64,000 nt of DNA, from contig JAKKUO010000006.1 of NCBI GenBank assembly GCA_021890795.1, forward strand, positions 1 to 64,000. The letters run 5' to 3'. Of the stretch, positions 1 to 7,439 are shown in pieces. Source of the stretch: Bacillota bacterium. Lineage in GTDB: Bacteria > Bacillota > Sulfobacillia > Symbiobacteriales > ZC4RG38. Made by a program: the position numbers and the translations under genes. How positions within the stretch are numbered: the first letter of the stretch is position 1; each line of letters starts with the position of its first letter. The notes beneath the pieces were generated by a model. It ran no database searches. It saw only the letters and a list, made by a program, of their open reading frames with translations, and was not told the origin of the DNA.

Positions 1-168
1 CCATACCAGGGCCAGGGCCGGGACCAGGGCCAGGAGGGCCCAGGGCGCGGCGAACGCCAGGGCCAGGGGCAGGGTGAGCCCCAGGGGCAGGGGTGGAGCC
101 GCCCCCGGGGCCGGAGGGGCCGCGGGCCCCGGCGCCAACAGCCAGGCAGCGTCAAAGGCCACGGGCAT
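1..168 (-). CDS. N-terminal fragment of a second BatA/VWA-type membrane protein (partial)
   Basis: Reading leftward from an ATG at 168 gives an open frame to the window edge that begins MPVAFDAAW and continues with a proline-rich stretch and a hydrophobic run (LPLALAFAAPWALLALVPAL). The start overlaps the 3' end of the BatA-like gene by 17 bases, which is the tight coupling seen through the rest of this operon. A second membrane-anchored von Willebrand A or aerotolerance-type protein commonly follows BatA in MoxR operons, and the hydrophobic N-terminus fits, but only 56 codons are visible. The function is inferred from position only. Confidence 0.6.
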   Translation of the reverse strand, partial: MPVAFDAAWLLAPGPAAPPAPGAAPPLPLGLTLPLALAFAAPWALLALVPALALVW

Positions 169-2167
169 CGACCCACCACTCCGCAAAGGAGAGGATCAGG
201 GCCGCGGCGACCAGCCACGGCCAAAGGGGCCGGGGCGAGGCCGCCGGCCGGGCCCCGGCGATTTCGTCGGGCAGGGGGACCGCCGCCGGGGCGATCCGGG
301 ACTCCCCGGGGAGGTAGCCGCCCACCGGGACGAGGCTGACGACCTGCTGGCCCCCTGCCCGGACCTGAACCAGCCGGTGGAGCCCGGGCATCCGGGGCGT
401 GAGGGGCGCCGGCGGCCAGGGCGGGGCGAGGTCCTGCCGCCGCCCCTCGGGGTCCTCCAGGTAGAGGGCCTCGGCCAGGGGCAGGGGCGGCAGGGGGACC
501 GACACCCCGGGCCGCAGGTCTCCGGCGAGGACCGGGGGCCGGGGTACGAGCCAGTCGATCAGGTTGGCCATCAGCACCGGAAAGGCCGGCCGCAGGGGGA
601 GGTCCGAGTCCTGGAGGGCAAAGGCCAGGACCGCCCGCCGGCCGCCCCTGTCCTCCTGGACGGCCAGGAGAGGATGCTGGGCGGCCCCCTCCCCGCCCGC
701 CGCCGGGGACCCGCCACTCGGTCCGCCCGGGGAAGCCCCGCCGGGGCTGGGCCCCGTCGGGAGGGCCGTGCCGGGCCCCAGGCCGCCCGCGGGCGCCGCG
801 CTCCCGGCCGCCGGAGCCACCACCAGGGGCTGCCAGCCCTCGCCCAGGGCCAGCGCCTGGGCCCGGGCCACGTGCACCTCGGACCAGTCCACGTGCCGGA
901 GCACCGGGTGCCCCTCCGCCCCGGGCACCGGAGCCAGGGGACCCGGCAAGAAGCTCCCAACTGCGGGGGGCAGCACACCCGGCCCGCCGGACCCCGCCCC
1001 CTCCGGCGGCCCCACCACCAGGACGCTCCCTGCCGGCCAGGCTTCGGGCCGCCAGCCGGCGAAGATGGTCAGGTCAAAGCCCCCCCGGGCCACGCCGGCG
1101 TAGTCCTCCGGCGGCACCCGGTAGACCTCCACGCCCCCGTGGGCCAGGAGGACTTGCTCCAGGAACCCGCCCCCCTCCGCCGCGACCAAGAGCACCCGGG
1201 GCCGGTCCCCGGCGGAGGGCACCGCGACCGCGCTGTCGTCGTGGGCCAGGGCGTTCTCCCCGGGGTCCAGCCCCGTGAGCTCGGCGCGGAAAGCCTCCGC
1301 CGGGGGCAGGTCCGGCCAGGTCAGGTAGGCCGTCTCCCCGGGCTCCACCGCAAAGGGCTGGCTCCCCAGGGGCGCCGGCCCGCCGGGGCCAAGGCCCACC
1401 AGGGCAACCCGGCCGGCCACCGGCCGGTCCCCGAGGTTCACCACCCCTACCTGGGCCACCAGCCGCCCGTCGCTCTCCCCGAGCTGGAGGCCGGTGAGGG
1501 CGACGTTCCGGCCGTGGCTCCCCACCGTCACCTGCCGGAGGCGGACCCCCGGGGGCGGGGCAAAGTCCGGGGGGAGCGACAGCCCCCCGTCGGTGACCAG
1601 CACCCACTCCGCGGCCTCCTCCCCGGTGACCGCGGCGGCCACGGCCAGGGCCGCCTCCAGGTCGGCCTCGCCGTACTCCGGCTCCTGGCCGGCGAGGGCC
1701 TCGGCCACCGGCCGGGTCCCGGTGGCCCCCGCCACCAGCACCTGGGGCTCGCTGTCCATCCGAATCACCGTCAGCCGGTCCCGGGGGCCCAGGTCCGCCG
1801 CCATCTCCCGGACAGCCGCGACGGCGGCAGCGAACCGGGTCGGGTCCACATCCGTGGCCCGCATGCTCCCCGAGGCGTCGAGGAGCACCACCCGGTGCAG
1901 GCCCCCGCCCAGGCCGCCCCCGGCCCAGAGGGGCCGGGCCGCGGCCAGGGTGAGGAGCAGGGCGAGGGCTAGCTGCAGCCAGAGGATGAGCCGCGGCCGG
2001 AGCCGCTGCCAGGGGGCGTTGGCAGCCTGGTCCGGGGGCGCCGGCGGCCAGAGGAGGAGGCTGGAGACCCGCCGCCGGGGCCGCCGGCGGCGGAGGAGGT
2101 AAAGGAGCAGAATCGCCGGCAAGGTGAGCCCCAGGGCCAGGGCCCCGGGGGCCTCCCACAGGGGCAC
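152..2167 (-). CDS. BatA-like membrane protein with von Willebrand factor A domain
   Basis: The 671-residue protein starts with GTG after an AAGGAGGG ribosome site. The N-terminus is a BatA-type module: a membrane helix (ALALGLTLPAILLLYLL), an arginine-rich cytoplasmic stretch, a conserved SSLLLWP-like segment and a second helix (LILWLQLALALLLTLAAARP). A VWA domain follows with a MIDAS-like motif VVLLDASGSM and the later LVTDGG element. A long Pro/Gly-rich linker lies near residues 440-490, and the last helix is WPWLVAAALILSFAEW. The family couples to MoxR ATPases, and the VWA domain binds a metal-dependent protein partner. It sits 22 bases after the DUF58 gene, in line with a MoxR-DUF58-BatA complex. 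The substrate is not known. Confidence 0.85.
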   Translation of the reverse strand: MPLWEAPGALALGLTLPAILLLYLLRRRRPRRRVSSLLLWPPAPPDQAANAPWQRLRPRLILWLQLALALLLTLAAARPLWAGGGLGGGLHRVVLLDASGSMRATDVDPTRFAAAVAAVREMAADLGPRDRLTVIRMDSEPQVLVAGATGTRPVAEALAGQEPEYGEADLEAALAVAAAVTGEEAAEWVLVTDGGLSLPPDFAPPPGVRLRQVTVGSHGRNVALTGLQLGESDGRLVAQVGVVNLGDRPVAGRVALVGLGPGGPAPLGSQPFAVEPGETAYLTWPDLPPAEAFRAELTGLDPGENALAHDDSAVAVPSAGDRPRVLLVAAEGGGFLEQVLLAHGGVEVYRVPPEDYAGVARGGFDLTIFAGWRPEAWPAGSVLVVGPPEGAGSGGPGVLPPAVGSFLPGPLAPVPGAEGHPVLRHVDWSEVHVARAQALALGEGWQPLVVAPAAGSAAPAGGLGPGTALPTGPSPGGASPGGPSGGSPAAGGEGAAQHPLLAVQEDRGGRRAVLAFALQDSDLPLRPAFPVLMANLIDWLVPRPPVLAGDLRPGVSVPLPPLPLAEALYLEDPEGRRQDLAPPWPPAPLTPRMPGLHRLVQVRAGGQQVVSLVPVGGYLPGESRIAPAAVPLPDEIAGARPAASPRPLWPWLVAAALILSFAEWWVDARGL

Positions 2168-2189
2168 CGGTCAGACCCTCCTTCCGCAC

Positions 2190-3125
2190 CTATCCGTGGA
2201 CCGTCAGCAGCCCGGCCCGGGGCAGGTCCCGAAGCACCGCCCCGGGCACGGGCACGCCCGTGCTGAGGGCCACATGCCGCACCCCCCGGCGGTGGCACTC
2301 CCCCCGCACCGCCTCCAGGAAGGCCGCCAGCCGCTCCCGGTAGGCCTCCAGCCCCCGGGGGCTCCAGACCGCCTCCCGGCAGAGGCCGGTCTCCGCATCC
2401 TCCAATTCCAGTTCCCCGGCCAGGGGCGGCTCCCACTCCTCCGGCGCCAGGGGCTGGATGACCGCGGGGTCAAAGCCCCGGGCCCCCAGGGCCCCGAGGG
2501 CCGCCACCGCCTGGGGCCAGTCGGGGGTCAGGAGGTCGCTCAGGAGCACCGCCGGCCCGGAGGGAAGGGGCAGCCCCCGGAGCCTGGCCAGGGCCTCCCC
2601 CAGCCGCACCTCCCCCGCCGGGGGCGGCACCGCCCCGAGGCGGGCAAAGAGGGCCCCGAGGCCCTCCCGGCCCGCGGCCGGGGGCAAGAGCCGGGGGCCG
2701 CCGGGCTCCAGGAGCACCACCACCGCCGTCGCCTGGTGCTGGAGGACGCCGATCTGGGCCAGGGCCGCGGCCACCGCCAGGGACCAGCGCCCCTTGTGCC
2801 CCGGGCCCTCGCCCAAGTCCATGGAGCCGCTCCGGTCCAGGATCAGCACCACCGCCTGCTCCCGGTCCTCGGCAAACTGCCGGGTCAGAAGCCGCCGGTG
2901 CCGGGCGTAGGCCCGCCAGTCCACCAGCCGGGGGTCGTCCCCGGGGGCGTAGGGGCGGTGGTCGAGGAACTCCAGCCCCCGGCCCTTCTGCCGGGACCGG
3001 TCCGGTCCCGCCCAGCGGCCGGCCGCGGGCTGCCGGAGGGCAAACCGCAGCCGGGTGAGGGCCAGGGCGAAGCCCTCGTCCCAGCCCGGGAAAGAGGCGG
3101 AGGCCGGGCCCGGGGCGGGGGTCAC
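2190..3125 (-). CDS. DUF58 domain protein (MoxR partner)
   Basis: This 311-residue protein was assigned a GTG start at 3125 that overlaps the moxR stop (GTGA), implying translational coupling. It contains the DUF58 hallmark region RSRQKGRGLEFLDHRPY followed by PGDDPRLVDWRAYARHRRLLTRQ and then a VWA-like fold with LILDRSGSM. DUF58 proteins are regularly encoded next to MoxR ATPases and act as adaptor or effector partners. The same reading frame stays open upstream, through moxR, into the preceding membrane-protein gene. The part overlapping moxR has no protein-like character, so the GTG start is preferred. Confidence in family is high; cellular role is unknown. Confidence 0.85.
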   Translation of the reverse strand: MTPAPGPASASFPGWDEGFALALTRLRFALRQPAAGRWAGPDRSRQKGRGLEFLDHRPYAPGDDPRLVDWRAYARHRRLLTRQFAEDREQAVVLILDRSGSMDLGEGPGHKGRWSLAVAAALAQIGVLQHQATAVVVLLEPGGPRLLPPAAGREGLGALFARLGAVPPPAGEVRLGEALARLRGLPLPSGPAVLLSDLLTPDWPQAVAALGALGARGFDPAVIQPLAPEEWEPPLAGELELEDAETGLCREAVWSPRGLEAYRERLAAFLEAVRGECHRRGVRHVALSTGVPVPGAVLRDLPRAGLLTVHG

Positions 3126-4168
3126 GCCCGCACCGGCGGCCGCACCGCCGCCAGCACCGCCCGGACCAGGTCTTCGGGGCCGATCCCCTCCGCCCGGGCC
3201 TCGAAGTTCACCGCCACCCGGTGCCGGAGGGCTGGGAGGGCGACGGCCTCGATGTCCCCGAAGGAGACCCCCCACCGGCCGGCCCGGAGAGCCCGGACCT
3301 TGGCCCCCAGGACCAGGGCCTGGAGCCCCCGGGGGCTGGCACCGTACCGGGCGTAGCGGCGGACCTCCTCCACCGGGGAGCGGTCCGGGTGGGTCGCGGC
3401 CACCAGCCGGACCGCGTACTGGAGGACCGGCGGCGCCACCACCACCTGCCGGACCAGTTCCGCCGCGGCCAGGAGGTCCCCGGCCTCCAGTACCCGGGGC
3501 ACCGGCGGTTCCTCGCCGCCGGTGGTCCGCAGGGCGATCTCCGCCAGTTCCTCCTCGGTGGGAAAGGGGACCAGGACCTTGTAGAAGAAGCGGTCCAGCT
3601 GGGCCTCGGGCAGGGGGTAGGTTCCCTCCTGCTCCAGGGGGTTCTGGGTGGCCAGGACAAAGAAGGGCCGGGGCAGGGGATGGGAGACCCCCGCCACCGT
3701 CACCGCCCGCTCCTGCATCGCCTCCAGGAGGGCGCTCTGGGTCCTGGGGGTCGCCCGGTTGATCTCGTCGGCCAGGAGGAGGTTGGTGAAGATGGGGCCG
3801 GGGTCGAACCGGAGGCCGCCGCCCTGGGGGTCGAGGATCTGGCTGCCGGTGATGTCCCCGGGCATCAGGTCCGGGGTGAACTGCACCCGGCCGAAGCCCA
3901 GGCCGGTGGCCTGGGCGAGGGTCTTCACCAGCAGGGTCTTGCCGAGCCCCGGCACCCCCTCCAGGAGCACGTGGCCCCCGGCCAGGAGCGCTTCCACCAC
4001 CTGCTCCACCACCTCGGCCTGGCCGACGATTCGGGTCCTGAGGGCCCGGTCCAGGGCCGCCAGCCGCTCCCGCAGGGCAGCGGCGGCCTCCGCCAGGGCC
4101 TCGGTATCCGGAGTTCCGGCCGAGGTTTTCGCCAGGCTCGGGGCCGGGGTTTGGGCCGGAGTCTCCAC
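3122..4168 (-). CDS. MoxR family AAA+ ATPase
   Basis: This 348-residue protein starts with GTG at 4168. It shows a Walker A motif (GVPGLGKTLLVKT), Walker B (LLLADEINRA), the MoxR-typical TPRTQSALLEAMQE segment, sensor 1 (VLATQNPLEQEGTYPLPEAQ) and an arginine-rich C-terminal lid ending at a GTGA overlap with the DUF58 gene. The first 20 residues are a Pro/Thr/Ala-rich tail. MoxR proteins are chaperone-like ATPases that work with VWA-domain proteins, and all expected partners follow in the same operon. The beginning of the gene lies inside the open frame of the preceding membrane-protein gene, which has no stop codon of its own here. Confidence 0.93.
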   Translation of the reverse strand: METPAQTPAPSLAKTSAGTPDTEALAEAAAALRERLAALDRALRTRIVGQAEVVEQVVEALLAGGHVLLEGVPGLGKTLLVKTLAQATGLGFGRVQFTPDLMPGDITGSQILDPQGGGLRFDPGPIFTNLLLADEINRATPRTQSALLEAMQERAVTVAGVSHPLPRPFFVLATQNPLEQEGTYPLPEAQLDRFFYKVLVPFPTEEELAEIALRTTGGEEPPVPRVLEAGDLLAAAELVRQVVVAPPVLQYAVRLVAATHPDRSPVEEVRRYARYGASPRGLQALVLGAKVRALRAGRWGVSFGDIEAVALPALRHRVAVNFEARAEGIGPEDLVRAVLAAVRPPVRA

Positions 4169-5294
4169 TCTCCTCCCCGGCGGGGGACTCCTCCGCCGGG
4201 CCGCCGGGCCCTTCGGCCCCCTCGCCGCCTTCCTCCGGGCCGGCGGCCAGCTCCCGGGCCGCCTCCCGGAAGGCGGCGGCCAGGTCCGGCACCCCCCGGC
4301 TCTCGTTGGCCGCGGCCTGGAGGGCCAGGGCCAGCTCCTGCCGCTCCTCGGCCGGGGCCACTGCAGCCTCCAGGGCCAGTTCCGCCACCGCCGCCCGCAC
4401 CGCCGCGGGATCCCGGGCCGCCAGGGCCTGGGCCACCGCTGCCAGCCGGGGCTGGCCGGCCCAGGCCTGGGCCAGCCGGCTCAGGGTCTGGGCCCGGGCC
4501 ACGTCCTCCGGGGAGGGCAGCCGGGCCAGTTCCTCCCGGGCCGCGGCCACCGCCCTGGCAGCCTCGGCCGCCCCCTCGGCCCGGTCCAGTTGCCTCAAAA
4601 GCTCATCCAGCCGGGCCCGCACCGCCTCCGCAAGGGGGACGGCCTCCGGGGGCAGGGCCCCTTCCCACGGGGCGGCCAGGGCCGCCACCTCCGCCCGGGC
4701 CCGGGTCACCGCCTCCCGCTCCCGGGCCCGGGCCTGGGCCCGCTCCGCGGCCGGGTTGGGCAGCAGGGGCAGGACCAGCAGCGCCGCGGCCAGGATCCCC
4801 ACCCCACGCCAGCGGCGCCAGGAGGGCACCACCGGGTAGTCCCGGGGATCGAGGCGGGCCAGGGCTGCCAGGGCCTCCCGCTCCAGCAGGGGAGCCGCCG
4901 GGTGGCGAGCAGTCAGGGCGTACCAGGCGGAAGTGACCCGCTCCTCGAGCCCCAAGCCGTCCACCGCCAGGGCCACCTCCCCAGGCCCCGACGGCCGGCG
5001 GAGCCAGACCGCCGCCGCCCCGGCGAACCCGGCCAGGAAGGCGGCCGCCGCCAGGACCAGGGGATGGAGGAGCCAGGACCACCCCGCCCCTCCGGCCGCC
5101 CAGCCCACCGTCCGGTAGGCCAGGAGCGGCAGGAAGGCGCTGGCCAGACCCCAGGTGAGGGATGCCCGGAGCCCCTCGGCCAGCCACCGGCCCCGGACCC
5201 GCCGGGCAAAGGGGCGGAGGGCCGCATCCAGCCGGGCCCCGGGGCTTTGCTCCCCTTGCCGCACGGCTCGGCCGCTGCCCTCTCCTCGCCTCAC
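4167..5294 (-). CDS. Membrane protein with long coiled-coil domain; frame has no stop before the DUF58 gene
   Basis: Translation from GTG at 5294 gives two N-terminal hydrophobic segments (LTWGLASAFLPLLAY; LVLAAAAFLAGFAGAAAVW), a third near residue 165 (GILAAALLVLPLLP) and then about 180 residues of Ala/Glu/Arg-rich helical sequence before a Gly/Glu/Pro tail. This resembles DUF4175-like proteins found in MoxR operons, but I am not certain of the family. The frame does not terminate: it continues through moxR in another phase and rejoins the DUF58 frame, ending at 2190 (1034 codons in all). The 3' limit given here is simply where moxR begins. A true fusion, a frameshift in life, or a one-base sequence error are all possible. 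Confidence 0.6.
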
Positions 5295-5364
5295 GGCCTG
5301 GCCGCCGCCCTGCCCCCCCTGACGGTTCGGCCGCCGCTCCTCCCCCGCCTCACGGCCCGGCCGG
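5255..5364. repeat. Imperfect 29-30 bp tandem repeat across a stop/start junction
   Basis: Four diverged units recur with the core CACGGCYYGGCCGC at 5262, 5292, 5321 (GACGG variant) and 5351. The array spans the junction between the ABC permease stop (5350) and the start of the coiled-coil membrane protein (5294). On the minus strand each core reads GGCCGTG(A/C)GG, so the permease stop TGA and the downstream GTG start fall in equivalent positions of different repeat units. Confidence 0.65.
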
Positions 5365-6462
5365 CACCCGGGGCCGGCGCCGGAGCCAGGCCCGCAGGTT
5401 GCCGCTCCCTCCCAGCCGCCAGGCGGCCCCCGCGACGGCCACCCCAGCGGTGCCGAGGCTGATGAGCAGGTGCTGGACCCAGGGCGCGAGGGCGGTCACC
5501 ACCCGGAGTTCCCCGCCAGGCGTCAGGGTGACATAGGTCTGCCGGAGGGGCAGAACCCCGCTGCCCCGGCTGCCGGAGAAGCCTGAGATGACCGACACCG
5601 GCCCGTAGGTGTACACCGTGGTGGCAGGCATCCCACCGGGGACGGCCTGCACAGTTACGGCGCCGCCGCTCATCGGCCCAATCCCGAGCATGGCCCTGAG
5701 CAGATCCCCCAGCAGGGGCAGCCCCTCGCCTTCCGGCCCCTGGAAGGCCGAGTCCAGAGCCACCAGGGGGCTTGCGCTCAGGTACCACGGCAGCGGCCCG
5801 CCCTGGGGCCGGGTCCCGAAGGGGTCCCGCTCCTGTGCCAGTGACCGTTGCACCTCGCCCACAATCGGCAAGCCGAACAGGACGAAGAGCACCACCAGGT
5901 AGCTGACCAGGGTGGCCACCTGGGTGCGGCGGAAGAGGGCGGAGAAGAAGAGCCCCACCGCGGCGAAGGCCACCGCGGAGGTGGCAGCAAGCAGGACGGC
6001 CGTCACCACGTAGGAGACCGGTACGCCGCCGAAGAGGTAGACCAGCGCGTAGGCGGGGATGGTGGCCAGGAGCAGGTAGAGGACGTAGACCACCGAGGAG
6101 AGGAGCTTGCCCAGGGCGATCCCCAGGGGGGAGGCCCGGGTGACCAGCAGGAGGTCGAGGGTCTTCCGCTCCCGCTCCCCGGCGATGGCCCCAGTGGTGA
6201 GGGCCGGGGTGATGACCGCGAGGAGGAGGGTCGAGCCGACGACCAGCGCGGTGAAGAGCCAGAGGCCCACCTGGACGCTCAGGGCGCCGAAGAACCGGGT
6301 GACAACCCAGAGGACCCCCGAGATCCCTCCGGCGACCGCCAGCAGGTAGAGGGTGAGGAGGGCCGCCGGCCGCACCCCCCGGCTCCGGGCCCGGAGTTCC
6401 TTGGCCAGCATCGGCCGGACGCCGCTCAGCAGGTCTTCCCACCACACCTTCAGCCCCCTCAT
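5350..6462 (-). CDS. ABC-2 type transporter permease
   Basis: This 370-residue integral membrane protein begins MRGLKVWWEDLL, and about six hydrophobic helices are visible. After the first helix comes the ABC-2 permease signature GAIAGERERKTLDLLLVT, the cytoplasmic coupling element that contacts the ATPase. A long, probably extracytoplasmic loop near residues 215-320 precedes the last helix. The ATG at 6462 follows GGAGGAGG with 7-nt spacing. An equally good start lies at 6516, where ATGA overlaps the ATPase stop, and would add an 18-residue leader MRVPEGGGIRRVPGGGRI. The gene pairs with the ATPase immediately upstream; the substrate is unknown. Confidence 0.88.
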   Translation of the reverse strand: MRGLKVWWEDLLSGVRPMLAKELRARSRGVRPAALLTLYLLAVAGGISGVLWVVTRFFGALSVQVGLWLFTALVVGSTLLLAVITPALTTGAIAGERERKTLDLLLVTRASPLGIALGKLLSSVVYVLYLLLATIPAYALVYLFGGVPVSYVVTAVLLAATSAVAFAAVGLFFSALFRRTQVATLVSYLVVLFVLFGLPIVGEVQRSLAQERDPFGTRPQGGPLPWYLSASPLVALDSAFQGPEGEGLPLLGDLLRAMLGIGPMSGGAVTVQAVPGGMPATTVYTYGPVSVISGFSGSRGSGVLPLRQTYVTLTPGGELRVVTALAPWVQHLLISLGTAGVAVAGAAWRLGGSGNLRAWLRRRPRVPAGP

Positions 6463-6516
6463 GATGCGGCCTCCTCCGGGAACCCTCCTGATGCCGCCTC
6501 CTTCGGGGACCCTCAT
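6463..6516. repeat. 2 x 27 bp tandem repeat duplicating a ribosome binding site and start region
   Basis: On the minus strand two 27-bp units follow each other, beginning ATGAGGGTCCCCGAAGGAGG and AGGAGGGTTCCCGGAGGAGG, and are followed by a third partial start ATGAGGGGGCTG. Each unit carries a GGAGG site 7 nt before an ATG or ATG-like triplet. The permease therefore has two credible starts (6516 and 6462) generated by duplication. Confidence 0.75.
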
Positions 6517-7439
6517 GGCGCCACCTCCTCCCGGGAGATCTGGAGGAACAGGTCCTCCAGATCCCCCGCCTGCCGAGAGAAGTGGACCACCGGCAGCCCG
6601 TCCCGGACCAGGTGGGCCAGGACCGCCGCTGCGCCTCCCGGATCCCCGGTGAAGCCGAACTCGACCCGGTCCTCCTCCACCAGGACGCCGGTCACCCCGG
6701 GGCAGCCCTCGAGGAGGGCGCCGGCCCGCTCCGGATCCCGCAGGACCCGGACCACATAGGTGGCCGTCTGGGCCTCGGCCAGGATGGCCTCCACCGGGCC
6801 GGCCCGGACCACCCGCCCGGCCCGGACGATCCCCACGTGGGTGCAAAGGTCCGCCAGTTCCCGGAGGATGTGGGAGGAGATGACGACGGTCTTGCCCATC
6901 CGCCCCAGCTCCCGGAGAAGTTCCCGCATCTCCACCCGGGCCACCGGGTCGAGGCCCGAGGCCGGCTCGTCCAGGAGAAGCACCTGGGGATCGTGGATCA
7001 GGGCCCGGGCGAGGCAGAGCCGCTGCTGCATCCCCCGGCTCAGGCTGTCGACAAAGGCGTCCCGCTTGTCAGCCAGCCCCACCAGTTCCAGCAGGTCGTC
7101 CCGGAGCCGGCGGGCCGCCGCCCCCCGGATGCCCATGGTCCCAGCGTAGAACTCCAGGTACTCCCCGACCCGGAGGTCGTCGTAGACCCCGAAGAAGTCG
7201 GGCATGTAGCCGATGATCTGCCGCACCTCCCGGCGGTGGCGGACCACGTCGTACCCGCCGATCTCCGCTGCACCGCCGTCGGGGAGGAGCAGGGTGGCCA
7301 GGATCCGGAGGGTGGTGGTCTTCCCGGCGCCGTTCTGGCCGATGAAGCCGAAGACCGCCCCCCGGGGGACTGCAAAGGTCATCCCGTCCAGGGCCCGGAG
7401 CCGGCCGTAGCGTTTTGTGAGCCCCTCCACCCGGATCAC
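6513..7439 (-). CDS. ABC transporter ATP-binding protein (ABC-2 exporter type)
   Basis: This 308-residue ATPase starts at GTG 7439, overlapping the previous stop by 3 bases. Walker A is GQNGAGKTT, the Q-loop region is IGYMPDFFGVYDDL, the signature is LSRGMQQR, Walker B is VLLLDEPASGLD and the H-loop is SSH. The C-terminal 90 residues form the regulatory tail usual for CcmA/NatA-type ATPases. It ends in an ATGA overlap with an alternative start of the permease. It should energise the adjacent ABC-2 permease; the cargo may relate to the cell-envelope role of the MoxR/VWA genes downstream, which is inference. Confidence 0.93.
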   Translation of the reverse strand: MIRVEGLTKRYGRLRALDGMTFAVPRGAVFGFIGQNGAGKTTTLRILATLLLPDGGAAEIGGYDVVRHRREVRQIIGYMPDFFGVYDDLRVGEYLEFYAGTMGIRGAAARRLRDDLLELVGLADKRDAFVDSLSRGMQQRLCLARALIHDPQVLLLDEPASGLDPVARVEMRELLRELGRMGKTVVISSHILRELADLCTHVGIVRAGRVVRAGPVEAILAEAQTATYVVRVLRDPERAGALLEGCPGVTGVLVEEDRVEFGFTGDPGGAAAVLAHLVRDGLPVVHFSRQAGDLEDLFLQISREEVAP

